Below, one piece after another: positions 18,407-27,388 of a stretch of 41,366 bases of DNA. How positions within the stretch are numbered: the first letter of the stretch is position 1; every line of letters starts with the position of its first letter. This DNA is from an uncultured Bacteroidales bacterium (lineage in GTDB: Bacteria; Bacteroidota; Bacteroidia; Bacteroidales; P3), in assembly GCA_944321885.1 (NCBI GenBank), contig CALUNB010000022.1, forward strand, positions 1 to 41,366. Reading direction: 5' to 3'. The notes beneath the pieces are model-generated. The model ran no database searches. It saw nothing but the letters and a program-made list of their open reading frames with translations, and was not told the origin of the DNA. Both the position numbers and the translations under genes were made by a program.

Positions 18407-19273
18407 CTATTCTCCCAAGAAAGCCTTCAAATGCTTGCTGCGGGAAGAACTTTTGAGACGGCGGATGGCCTTTTCCTTGATTTGGCGTACCCGCTCGCGG
18501 GTCAGGTCGAACTTAGCCGCGATTTCGTCCAAAGTCAAGCCATGATGGCCCCCAATGCCGTAGAAAAGGTTCAACACGTCCCTTTCCTTTTCGGTCAAGG
18601 TGGCCAAAGCCCGTTCGATTTCACGCGAAAGGGACTCCTTCATCAAAGCCTGGTCGGTGGTCGGGGCATCCTCGGCCACGTACACGTCGATGAAGTTGGT
18701 TTCCTCATCTTGTACCAAAGGTGCGTCCATCGACACGTAACGGGTCGTGATATTGAGGACCTCCGCTATCTTTTCCTTGGGCATCTGCAAGCTTTCGGCA
18801 AGCTCGTCGATGGAAGGCGGGCGTTCGAACTTCTGCTCCAGGCGGGAAGATTCCTTCTTGATTTTGTTGAGCGAACCCACCTGGTTAAGCGGCAAGCGCA
18901 CGATACGGGACTGTTCCGCCAAAGCCTGCAAAATAGACTGGCGAATCCACCAAACGGCGTAAGAAATGAACTTGAATCCCCGAGTCTCGTCGAAACGTTT
19001 GGCAGCCTTGATCAAACCCAGGTTCCCCTCGTTAATCAGGTCAGGAAGGCTCAAACCTTGGTTCTGGTACTGCTTGGCCACCGAAACCACAAAACGCAGG
19101 TTCGATTTGACCAGTTTGTCCAAAGCCTTGGTATCCCCCATACGGATCAGCCCGGCCAAACGCACTTCCTCTTCCGCCGAAATCAATTCCTCCCGGCCGA
19201 TATCCTGGAGATATTTGTCCAGCGAAGCGGTTTCACGGTTGGTAATTGATTTTGAAATCTTTAACTGTCTCAT
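18407..19273 (-). CDS. rpoD: Primary (housekeeping) RNA polymerase sigma factor
   Basis: A 288-aa sigma-70 factor that lacks the long region 1.1 of Proteobacteria, as is normal in Bacteroidota. Region 1.2 ([20 protein letters not shown]), region 2 ([39 protein letters not shown]), the melting and -10 reader ([20 protein letters not shown]), region 3 and region 4.2 ([20 protein letters not shown]) are all present. It directs core polymerase to the TTG/TAnnTTTG promoters of this phylum. It is monocistronic: a terminator follows and a divergent gene lies 306 bases upstream. Confidence 0.96.
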   Translation of the reverse strand: MRQLKISKSITNRETASLDKYLQDIGREELISAEEEVRLAGLIRMGDTKALDKLVKSNLRFVVSVAKQYQNQGLSLPDLINEGNLGLIKAAKRFDETRGFKFISYAVWWIRQSILQALAEQSRIVRLPLNQVGSLNKIKKESSRLEQKFERPPSIDELAESLQMPKEKIAEVLNITTRYVSMDAPLVQDEETNFIDVYVAEDAPTTDQALMKESLSREIERALATLTEKERDVLNLFYGIGGHHGLTLDEIAAKFDLTRERVRQIKEKAIRRLKSSSRSKHLKAFLGE

Positions 19274-19579
19274 CTGTACTTATGTTGAACTATCGCTTTT
19301 TCAGTCCCCAAGGTTCCTCCCCACACAAAAATCTCCGGCAACCCGCAGGCGGACGTTCTCCGCAAAAATCGTCATGCGGGAGCAAAAAGCTCTCTATTAT
19401 ACGACAATAGGAAAAAATGTTTCAAAACATGGCACGATATAAAAAAATACTATCAACCAATTATTTACATTTTTCAGGAAAGGGAAACGGAACCGGCCCG
19501 GCCCTTGCCGGCACCTTCTTTGCAACCGGATTGCACGTTTTAAACGCGTACTTTGTTCCTTTGAAACGCCTGGATCTGT
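19274..19579. other. Divergent intergenic region between rpoD and the metal-efflux locus
   Basis: This 306-base gap must hold promoters for rpoD (-) and the efflux locus (+). The best plus-strand candidate is TTG at 19531-19533 with TACTTTG at 19549-19555, one base short of the TAnnTTTG consensus. No clear -7 box was found for rpoD, and I see no operator palindrome or RNA gene. Confidence 0.3.
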
Positions 19580-20038
19580 ATGAAACGCAAAACCGCCGTC
19601 TTTTTCCTTGCCTTTGCCAGCCTGATGATGCTGGTGCATGCGGTTTTGCCCCATCATCACCATTGCCACCAAGTGGTCTTCAGTGCCGGATGCACATTGG
19701 AAGCGGAAGAAACCGGATTTCCCGAAGCAGCATTCCAACTTGTACAGGCCAAGAGCTGCGGCCAGGATTGCAACGGCGGGCATGACCATCCGGCCCAAGG
19801 CCAAGGAGACCCCTGCTGGAAAAACTCCAAGTACATCAATCCTTCCTGTTCCAACCTCCTGCCCACACCGCAAGATGCCCCAAACTTCTTGGCAGACAAT
19901 TCCTTCCAAGAAGGCCAACTCCGGCTCCCTCCAATAGCCGGATTTTTCGCTTACCTGCCATCCCATTCCGATTTTTCCCTCCTCTACCAAAGTTTCTTGG
20001 CAGGAACACGCGCCCTGCGTGCCCCTCCCGTAGCCTAA
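19580..20038 (+). CDS. His/Cys-rich exported protein, DUF6769-like
   Basis: A 152-aa protein with a signal peptide (TAVFFLAFASLMMLVHAVLP), immediately followed by HHHHCHQ. Further pairs CGQDCNGGHDH and several isolated Cys and His residues suggest metal contact in the periplasm. It resembles the small Bacteroidota proteins (DUF6769) that sit at the head of metal-efflux RND operons. It lies 152 bases upstream of the adaptor gene on the same strand, with a family C hairpin repeat in the gap. A role as periplasmic metal binder or sensor is inference from composition and context. Confidence 0.65.
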   Translation: MKRKTAVFFLAFASLMMLVHAVLPHHHHCHQVVFSAGCTLEAEETGFPEAAFQLVQAKSCGQDCNGGHDHPAQGQGDPCWKNSKYINPSCSNLLPTPQDAPNFLADNSFQEGQLRLPPIAGFFAYLPSHSDFSLLYQSFLAGTRALRAPPVA

Positions 20039-20048
20039 GCGTTTTTTC

Positions 20049-20128
20049 GTTCGTTTTCACGTTCCTTTCTCCGCCTCGGCCATGCCCAAGCAAGCTTGGC
20101 ATGGCGCTCGGCTTAATCGAAAGGTTCC
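20049..20128 (-). repeat. Repeat family C, copy 1
   Basis: About 80 bases that match 37440-37518 in inverted orientation with only a handful of differences. The core is a hairpin: GCCATGCC plus AAGC pair across TTG with GCTT plus GGCATGGC. It lies between the first and second genes of the efflux locus, so it may alter read-through or mRNA stability between them. Confidence 0.75.
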
Positions 20129-20190
20129 AAAACCGACAACACCGGAAGAGTTTTATTTTTCCCATAATCCTTGAACTTATCAAAAAAGAC

Positions 20191-21723
20191 ATGAAAGCCA
20201 GTATTCTGCTTTCCATCATGCCTTTGGCTCTCCTCTTGGGATGCCAAGGCCCGCACAAGCAGCACGCAGGGGAACACGGGCATGAAGCCGGAGCCCACGT
20301 GCACGACGCCAAGCTGTACCTTACCCATTACGGTTCCAGCATGGAATTCTTTACCGAAGCCGATCCTCTTTACAACGGCGGGAATTCGCATTTCCTCATC
20401 CAGCTTTCCCGCTTGGACAACTTCAAACCTCTGGACTCGGCCCATATTGAAATGAACCTTGAAACAGGAGGGAAAAGCATAGCCGCCACCGGCTTGGAAC
20501 AAGTCGGGAAAGGGCAGTACAAACTCGAACTCCAAGCTGCCGGAACCGGAGAAGGGAACTTGCATTTCCGGATTCGAGGCCCGCAAAACGGGCAGGGATT
20601 CCAAGAGGAATTCCGGATTCCCGTCCAAGTTTACGACAACGAACACAACGCCCACCATGCTGCCGAACATCATATACCCTCTGGCAGCAACACGGTAGCC
20701 TTCCCCAAAGCCCAAAGCTATCTCATCGATTTCAAGACCGAGGAAGCCCGGATGGAGACCCTTGGAAGTTTGATTCCGACCGTAGCCCGTATCGAAGCTG
20801 TCCCGACTGCGCAAAACGAGATTATTGCCAAAGCTTCGGGCATTGTTTCCTTCGAGAACAAAAACGTAGTGGAAGGTTTGCCGGTGGAAGAAGGCGAAGC
20901 CCTGTTCTCGATTGAGAGTGGAGGATTATTGGAAAACAATATAAACCAATATATTTCGGAAGTCGCCAGCGATTACGAAAAAGCGCGTAAGGACTACGAA
21001 CGGAAGAAGGCCTTGGCCGAGGATAAAATCGTATCGGAATCCGAACTCTTGGAAGCCAAAACAACCTACGAAAAAGCCCTTGTCAACTACCAACAAGTCC
21101 AAGACAATTTTGCGGGAGACCGGCAGATTGTCCGCGCCCCGGTTTCGGGATACGTAAAACAGGTCAATGTCCAGAACGGGCAATACGTTGAAGCAGGACA
21201 AGCCTTGTTGAGCGTGAGCCAAAACCAAAAGCTCCTGCTCAAAGCCGAACTTCCGCCGCGCCAATATCCTCTCCTGAAGCATCTCACCGAAGTCAACATA
21301 CGGGAAATGAACGCCTCGCGAACCTATTCCCTGCAAGAAGTGCACGGGAACCTGGTTTCCGTGGGGCAAAGCACTTCCCCGGAAAGTCCCTTGGTACCTG
21401 TCACCTTTGAAATCGACAACGTGTTCGATGCCATTCCCGGCGGCTTCGTCAACCTCTACCTCAAAACCTCGGGTCAAACGCCCCGGCTCAGTGTTCCCAA
21501 CACCGCCCTCGTGGAAGAAATGGGGAATTACTTCGTCTTTGTGCAGCTCACGCCCGAGCTGTTCGAGAAACGATCCGTCACCATTGGTGCCAACGATGGT
21601 TTCCGTACCGAAATCAAGGAAGGGCTTGAAGACGGGGAAAGAATCGTGAGCAAAGGCGCCCAAATCATCAAATTGTCGCAAGGAACCGGGACTCTGGATC
21701 CCCATGCGGGCCACGCCCATTAA
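20191..21723 (+). CDS. RND efflux periplasmic adaptor lipoprotein (CusB/CzcB-like)
   Basis: A 510-aa protein starting at MKASILLSIMPLALLLGC, a good lipobox; an in-frame upstream ATG at 20101 lies inside the family C repeat and would bury the signal. After the lipid cysteine comes a His-rich stretch (HKQHAGEHGHEAGAHVHD) and a ~150-residue Ig-like domain, then a second His cluster (HNAHHAAEHH). From about residue 190 the membrane-fusion protein proper follows: a barrel-sandwich lipoyl half (NEIIAKASGIVSFENKNV), a coiled-coil hairpin (residues about 260-305), and the second lipoyl half (QIVRAPVSGYVKQVNVQNGQ). The C-terminus is also His-rich (DPHAGHAH). It bridges the inner membrane pump to the outer membrane channel encoded next. 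Confidence 0.88.
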   Translation: MKASILLSIMPLALLLGCQGPHKQHAGEHGHEAGAHVHDAKLYLTHYGSSMEFFTEADPLYNGGNSHFLIQLSRLDNFKPLDSAHIEMNLETGGKSIAATGLEQVGKGQYKLELQAAGTGEGNLHFRIRGPQNGQGFQEEFRIPVQVYDNEHNAHHAAEHHIPSGSNTVAFPKAQSYLIDFKTEEARMETLGSLIPTVARIEAVPTAQNEIIAKASGIVSFENKNVVEGLPVEEGEALFSIESGGLLENNINQYISEVASDYEKARKDYERKKALAEDKIVSESELLEAKTTYEKALVNYQQVQDNFAGDRQIVRAPVSGYVKQVNVQNGQYVEAGQALLSVSQNQKLLLKAELPPRQYPLLKHLTEVNIREMNASRTYSLQEVHGNLVSVGQSTSPESPLVPVTFEIDNVFDAIPGGFVNLYLKTSGQTPRLSVPNTALVEEMGNYFVFVQLTPELFEKRSVTIGANDGFRTEIKEGLEDGERIVSKGAQIIKLSQGTGTLDPHAGHAH

Positions 21724-21794
21724 TATGCAGACACGGCCTTGGCAAAGCCCTGACGAAGCCCACCCAGGCCGCAGACTTCATAAAACCAATTGAA

Positions 21795-24700
21795 ATGCTG
21801 AACAAAATCATAAATTTTTCGCTCCACAACAAACTGTTCGTGTTGTTGGGCGTGGTATTGCTCGTCTTGGGTGGATATTACTCCATGCGGCATTTGGACA
21901 TCGATGTCTTTCCCGACCTGACCGCCCCGACGGTCGTAGTCATGACCGATGCAGAAAACATGGCGACCGAGGAAGTGGAACGATTGGTGACCTTTCCCAT
22001 CGAAACGGCGGTCAACGGAGCCACCGATGTAAGGCGCGTGCGTTCCTCCTCCCGTCCGGGAGCTTCTTTCGTCTGGGTGGAATTCGACTGGGGCACCGAT
22101 ATTTACAAAGCCCGCCAGATTGTCAGTGAGAAAATGGTGACGCTCGAAGGCAGCCTGCCCGAAGGCATCACGCCCGTCTTGGCCCCCCAGACCAGCGTCA
22201 TGGGCGAAATCCTCTTTGTCGGGGTCGAAGCCGACTCTACCGACATGATGGAACTGCGAACCTTGACCGACTGGGTCATCAAACCGGCCATCCTCGCCAC
22301 CGGCGGGGTTTCCCAAGTCACCGTCATGGGTGGGGATTACAAACAATACCAAGTCCTGGCAGACCCTGTGGCCATGAACGCTTACGGGGTAAGTTTGCAG
22401 GAATTGGCCGAAGCCGTCTCGGGCATCAGCCGGAATTCCACCGGCGGAGTCGTGCGCGAATACGGCAACGAGTTCGCCATCCGGGGTATGGCCCGCACGA
22501 CCGACTTAGAGGAACTAGGCAACAGTCTGGTGAAACTCAACGCCCAAGGAAAACCCATCACCATCAACGACGTGGCAAAAGTAGTTATCGCCCCGGCGGT
22601 CAAGATGGGATACGCCAGCACCAACGCCCAGCCGTCCATCCTCATGACCATTTCCAAGCAGCCCAATGTCAACACCCTGGAAGTGACCGAAGACATCCTG
22701 GCGACCTTGGAATCCCTCAAAACCAACCTGCCCCCGGATGTCAGGCTCGACACGGATATTTTCCGGCAGTCCGACTTCATCGAGGCCTCGGTCAACAACG
22801 TGGGACGAAGCCTGATAGAAGGTGCCATCTTCGTCATCATCATCCTGTTCATCTTCCTGGGCAGTTTCCGCACCACCCTCATCTCGGTCATCGCCATCCC
22901 GCTCTCCTTGCTCGGAACGATTATCGTGCTCTATCTTACCGGCCAGAACATCAATACCATGACCTTGGGTGGCATGTGCATCGCCATCGGTTCGCTCGTG
23001 GATGATGCCATCATCGATGTGGAGAACGTTTACAAGAAACTGCGCAAGAACCGTCTCTTACCCAAGGAGGAACGCGAACCCGTCACCAAGGTGGTTTTCG
23101 AGGGTTCCACCGAAATCCGGGCTTCCATCCTGAACGCCACCTTCATCATCATCGTGGCTTTCTCCCCCCTCTTCTTCCTTTCGGGTATGGAAGGCCGCAT
23201 GCTCAAGCCTTTGGGACTGGCCTATATCATCTCGCTGCTGATGTCTTTGATCGTGGCCATGACCGTCACGCCTCTTTTGTGCAAGATGATGTTAGGCAAC
23301 GAAAAATACTTGGCCCGGAACGAAAAGGAAAGCTGGTTGTCGCGCAAGCTCTCGGCTTCCTACCGCCACGGATTGGCCTGGGCCTTGAACCACAAAAAAA
23401 TCGTGGTCGGCAGCTCGGCGGTTGCCTTGGTTGCCGCCATCGGGATTTATTTCACCTTGGGACACAGCTTCCTGCCAAACTTCAACGAGGGTTCCCTCAC
23501 CATTTCTGCCGTCTCCAAACCCGGGCTTTCACTCGACCTCAGCAATCAAATCGGCAACACGATTGAAAAGCAACTGCTCGGCATCGAGGAAGTGGTTTCC
23601 ACCTCGCGGCGCACCGGACGGGGCGAATTGGACGAGCACTCCCAAGCCACCAACAGCGCGGAAATCGAGGTCAAATTCGAATTGAAGGAACGCAGCAAGG
23701 AGGAATTCCTGCAAGAAGTCCGCGCCAGATTGGCCGAAGTACCGGGTGTCGTCACCTCGGTGGGGCAGCCTCTGAGCCACCGAATCGACCATATCCTTTC
23801 CGGAACCCAAGCCGGCATCGCCATCAAGATTTTCGGTCCCGACCTGGGCCGCCTCTTCCTGCTCGGGAACCAAATCAAGGACCAAATCCAAGGCATCGAA
23901 GGGGTCGTGGACCTGAACGTGGAACAACAGACCGAAACGCCCCAGCTCCAGATCCGGGCCAACCGCCCCATGCTGGCCCGCTACGGTATCACGGTGGAAG
24001 AATTCAACCGTTTCATCGAGCTTTCCTTCCCCGGTGCCAAATTGGGTGAAGTATATGAAGGACAACGCAGCTTCGATTTGGTCATCCGTCTCCAGGAACC
24101 TTACACCCAGACCATCGAGGGGCTTTCCTCGGCCCTTGTCACGACCGGGACCGGTGCCAAAATCCCTCTGTCCGAAGTGGCCGAAATCGTTTCGAGCAAC
24201 GGCCCCAACGCGGTCAGCCGCGAGAATGTTCAACGCAAACTGGTGGTTTCCTGTAATGTGGCAGGACGGGACATGGAAAGCGTGGTCCAGGAAATCCGCA
24301 AGACCGTGGCGGAAAACATCGAGTTCGGCGAGGATTACCGGGTGGAATACGGCGGGCAGTTCGAAAGCGCGGAAAGCGCTTCCCGGACCCTTACCTTGGT
24401 ATTCATCGCTGCCTTGTTCCTCATTTTCTGCATCCTCTATTCCGAGTTCCGCCAAACGGGTCTTTCCTTGCTTATCTTGGTGAACCTGCCCTTGGCCTTG
24501 ATTGGCGGGGTCCTTGCCATCCGTATTTCCTCGGGTATCGTCAGCATCCCGTCCATCATCGGTTTCATCACCCTTTTCGGCATCGCCATCCGGAACGGCA
24601 TCCTGCTGGTGGCCGAATACGAACGTTTGGGCGGCGGAAAACAGGTTTCCTTGCTTTCGGATTCCGAAGAATGCAAGACCGGGAACCGGGAACGGATCCG

Positions 24701-26291
24701 CCACATCGTCACCGAAGGTTCCATCGACCGGCTCAACCCTATCCTGATGACCGCGCTCACGGCTGCCTTGGCGCTGATTCCGTTGATTGTCAATGGGGAT
24801 AAAAGTGGAAATGAAATTCAAAGTCCTATGGGAATCGTGGTTCTGGGAGGTCTGATTACCTCCACTTTGCTGAATATCTTCGTGGTTCCGGCCCTATACG
24901 AATGGTTCAGGAACCGTCCCCGGAAACGGCTCCCGAAGAACCCGGAAGCCGAATGGGATGCGCGTTACGATGACCCGGAAATGCTGCAAGCGGGTTTCAT
25001 GCGGCATGGAAAGGTGCAAACGACGGCACAGCCTTCCCTTGGCGGCCCGGTTTTGAAAATCCTCCTGCCGGCCTGCCTGTTTTTGGGATTCCTGCCCGGC
25101 CTTGGCACGGCCCAGGAAGTACCGGCTTCCCAGAGCATGCAAACGCCTGAATCCGTTCTCCGGACGGACGATTACCGGGATATCCTCTCGGCTATCGACC
25201 AATACAGCCCGCTTTTGCAGGCCTCGCGCAAGCAGATGGAGGCCGACATCAAGGGCAACCACACGGGCAACGTGCCGGAAAACCCGGAATTCGGTTTCGG
25301 TTATTTCTGGAACAACCAAAACCCGGACGGACGGCGTATGGACTTCGAGGCATCCCAAAGCTTTGATTTCCCGTCGGTCTACGTTTACAAGAGCCGGATG
25401 GCCAAGAACCACGACAGCGCGGCCTATTACCGTTTTGCCAATGAAAGGGCACAAATCATGCTGCAAGCGCAAAATTTGTGTATCGAATTGATTTACAACA
25501 ATGCGATGGCGAATGTTTTGCAGAAACGGGTGGAAAGCGCCCGCCGGATTGCCCGTTCCTACCAAGAACAATTGGAAAAGGGCCAGACTTCGATTGTGGA
25601 AGCGAACAAGGCCGAACTGAACCTTTTGGGACTGGAAAGCGAAATGGCACGACTCCAAGCGGAAATCGAGAACTTGAAAGCCGGGTTGGAACGCCTGACC
25701 GGAGGTATCGAAGTGGATTTGACCCAAAGCGCCTTCCCCGACGCGGTACTCCCGGAAAGCTTCGAGCTCTGGTTCGCCCGGATCACAGGGAGCAATCCCA
25801 TCCTGCAACAGGCCCGGAACGAAAGCCTGGCCAAGGAACAGAACGTAAAGGTCAACATTTCGGAAGCCTTGCCTAAATTCTCGGTGGGATACAAGGGAGA
25901 AAACGTTTTCGATGAAGGCTTCAACGGCATTGCCGTAGGTATGAGCATCCCGCTTTGGGAAAATAAGAACCGGGTGAAACAAGCCCGCTTGGAAGCCGAA
26001 GCCGCGCAGCACAAAGCCCTCGATGCCCAATGGCAGCTCCGGGCCCAATTGGAATCACTCTACAACAAAAGCCTGCACCTGCAACCGGTAGTCACGCGCT
26101 ACCGGGACGCGCTCTCGGGCCTGGACAACTTGCCTTACATAGAAAAAGCCTTGGAAGAAGGCGAATACTCTCTGATGGACTACCTGACCGAGCTGCAATA
26201 CCAGTTCGACATGATGGAGAGCTACCTCTCGGCCGAAAGGGAACTGGCCTTGAGCTGGAGCGAACTCCTCTGGGTGGCCGGAAGCCTGTAA
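21795..26291 (+). CDS. Heavy-metal RND pump fused to TolC-like outer membrane factor
   Basis: One uninterrupted 1498-aa frame. Residues 1 to about 1060 are an HME-type RND permease: FPDLTAPTVVVMTDAE, twelve membrane spans, and the proton-relay motif VDDAIIDVEN with D403 and E410. The position six before D403 is Ala (A397), as in CusA, instead of the Asp of CzcA. The three CusA copper methionines are not evident (for example RIDHILSG has H666 where CusA has RIDMLSTG). About residues 1085-1110 form a second signal peptide (LLPACLFLGFLPGLGTAQE). Residues about 1130-1498 are a TolC/CusC-type channel with long coiled coils. An in-frame ATG at 24999 could start the channel separately. Fusions of this kind occur in Bacteroidota; how both halves reach different membranes is unclear. 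Confidence 0.85.
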   Translation: MLNKIINFSLHNKLFVLLGVVLLVLGGYYSMRHLDIDVFPDLTAPTVVVMTDAENMATEEVERLVTFPIETAVNGATDVRRVRSSSRPGASFVWVEFDWGTDIYKARQIVSEKMVTLEGSLPEGITPVLAPQTSVMGEILFVGVEADSTDMMELRTLTDWVIKPAILATGGVSQVTVMGGDYKQYQVLADPVAMNAYGVSLQELAEAVSGISRNSTGGVVREYGNEFAIRGMARTTDLEELGNSLVKLNAQGKPITINDVAKVVIAPAVKMGYASTNAQPSILMTISKQPNVNTLEVTEDILATLESLKTNLPPDVRLDTDIFRQSDFIEASVNNVGRSLIEGAIFVIIILFIFLGSFRTTLISVIAIPLSLLGTIIVLYLTGQNINTMTLGGMCIAIGSLVDDAIIDVENVYKKLRKNRLLPKEEREPVTKVVFEGSTEIRASILNATFIIIVAFSPLFFLSGMEGRMLKPLGLAYIISLLMSLIVAMTVTPLLCKMMLGNEKYLARNEKESWLSRKLSASYRHGLAWALNHKKIVVGSSAVALVAAIGIYFTLGHSFLPNFNEGSLTISAVSKPGLSLDLSNQIGNTIEKQLLGIEEVVSTSRRTGRGELDEHSQATNSAEIEVKFELKERSKEEFLQEVRARLAEVPGVVTSVGQPLSHRIDHILSGTQAGIAIKIFGPDLGRLFLLGNQIKDQIQGIEGVVDLNVEQQTETPQLQIRANRPMLARYGITVEEFNRFIELSFPGAKLGEVYEGQRSFDLVIRLQEPYTQTIEGLSSALVTTGTGAKIPLSEVAEIVSSNGPNAVSRENVQRKLVVSCNVAGRDMESVVQEIRKTVAENIEFGEDYRVEYGGQFESAESASRTLTLVFIAALFLIFCILYSEFRQTGLSLLILVNLPLALIGGVLAIRISSGIVSIPSIIGFITLFGIAIRNGILLVAEYERLGGGKQVSLLSDSEECKTGNRERIRHIVTEGSIDRLNPILMTALTAALALIPLIVNGDKSGNEIQSPMGIVVLGGLITSTLLNIFVVPALYEWFRNRPRKRLPKNPEAEWDARYDDPEMLQAGFMRHGKVQTTAQPSLGGPVLKILLPACLFLGFLPGLGTAQEVPASQSMQTPESVLRTDDYRDILSAIDQYSPLLQASRKQMEADIKGNHTGNVPENPEFGFGYFWNNQNPDGRRMDFEASQSFDFPSVYVYKSRMAKNHDSAAYYRFANERAQIMLQAQNLCIELIYNNAMANVLQKRVESARRIARSYQEQLEKGQTSIVEANKAELNLLGLESEMARLQAEIENLKAGLERLTGGIEVDLTQSAFPDAVLPESFELWFARITGSNPILQQARNESLAKEQNVKVNISEALPKFSVGYKGENVFDEGFNGIAVGMSIPLWENKNRVKQARLEAEAAQHKALDAQWQLRAQLESLYNKSLHLQPVVTRYRDALSGLDNLPYIEKALEEGEYSLMDYLTELQYQFDMMESYLSAERELALSWSELLWVAGSL

Positions 26292-26345
26292 AGCCGGTTA
26301 CCGGACGAAAAACCATGCCCGAACAAAATTTTTGACAGTATTCCG

Positions 26346-26430
26346 GGCGGTGCGCCAAAACGGGACATACCGGGCTGAGCCGATTTTCGGCAAAAAACCG
26401 GATGGCCCTGGCACACCGCCTTGTTTTTTC
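26346..26430 (+). terminator. Candidate terminator of the efflux locus
   Basis: GGCGGTGCGCC (26346-26356) pairs with GGCACACCGCC (26410-26420), with an inner hairpin GCCGATTTTCGGC, and TTGTTTTTTC follows. The wide branched loop is unusual for a simple terminator. The outer arms also resemble the ends of repeat family B (GCGGTGTGCC), so it may be a relic of that family serving as a terminator. Confidence 0.5.
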
Positions 26431-26461
26431 CCTTCAACGGTCCCGGGAGACCGGGAAACAT

Positions 26462-27388
26462 CTACTGTCCCAAGGATTTGAACATCCTGACGATGCAGCG
26501 TTTCTTCTGTTCCATGTTGGGATGGACATAGAGGTCGAGCGTGGTCGAGATGTTGGAATGCCCCAACAACACGCTCACCGTCTTGTAATCACAACCGGCC
26601 TCGATGCAACGTGTGGCGAAACTGTGACGGAGGCCGTGGTATTTCAATTTCGGGATGCCGAGTTCCTGCATCAATTTGTTATAGTAATTCCGGTAGGTTC
26701 TCGGTTCGGTAGGGCGTTCCTCGTTGGTCAACACATAAAAATCTTCATTGACCACTTTCTTCAAAGGTTTCATCATGGCCAACAGTTCCCTGCCCATGGG
26801 AATCGCCCGGCAGGAATTATGGGTCTTAGGCGTACTGATGACCAATTCCGTATGCTTCCGCCCTCCTTCGATGATATAAATGCGCTCGATGGTACGGTTG
26901 ACGGTTATCGTGCCTTCTACCACGTTGATGTCGCTCCATTTCAAAGCACAGATTTCCCCGATGCGCAAACCCGTGCTCAAACTGATATAAATGCCGAGCC
27001 CGGCAAAGGAAAAATGGGTCTGGATATGATGCAATATTTTACGATGATTGGCCACCGTGAGTACCTCAAGTACCGGCCCGGTGCAGTTGGCCGGATATTT
27101 GATATCCCATTCGTAATAATTCATCCATTCGTTCTTCACCCCGAACTTCATGAGCATTTTCAAGACAATCAAGATGTCCTTGACCGTTTTTATTCCCAAG
27201 CCACTTTCTATCTTTTTCAAGACGAAAGCCTGCACGGTTTGTTCCGGAAGCGAATCCTGGTCACCGAAATCCGGTAAGATGTGGTTTTCCAAAATCAACA
27301 GATAGGCAGCCATCGTGGACTGCTTCACATAAGGCCGCTTGTATTCTTTCCAAGCCGCCGCAATCTCTCCAATTGTCTTGTTTGCCAT
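26462..27388 (-). CDS. Tyrosine recombinase / integrase family protein
   Basis: A 308-aa protein when started at MANKTIGEIAAAWKEYKRPY; an upstream in-frame start at 27505 adds a stretch without family character. An N-terminal SAM-like core-binding domain precedes the catalytic domain. The latter has TGLRIGEICALKW (first Arg), YHGLRHSFATRC (His-x-x-Arg), LLGHSNISTTLDLY with the GHS His, and the tyrosine in LYVHP. All catalytic residues are therefore present. The short form without zinc or Arm domains resembles Bacteroidales tyrosine recombinases that invert promoter segments as well as integrases of small elements. No phage or plasmid genes and no obvious target-site repeats surround it. Confidence 0.85.
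   Translation of the reverse strand: MANKTIGEIAAAWKEYKRPYVKQSTMAAYLLILENHILPDFGDQDSLPEQTVQAFVLKKIESGLGIKTVKDILIVLKMLMKFGVKNEWMNYYEWDIKYPANCTGPVLEVLTVANHRKILHHIQTHFSFAGLGIYISLSTGLRIGEICALKWSDINVVEGTITVNRTIERIYIIEGGRKHTELVISTPKTHNSCRAIPMGRELLAMMKPLKKVVNEDFYVLTNEERPTEPRTYRNYYNKLMQELGIPKLKYHGLRHSFATRCIEAGCDYKTVSVLLGHSNISTTLDLYVHPNMEQKKRCIVRMFKSLGQ

Noticed and set aside
20101..20190. Upstream start for the adaptor protein
   Set aside because: It would add 30 residues encoded partly by the family C repeat and would hide the lipoprotein signal that begins at 20191.
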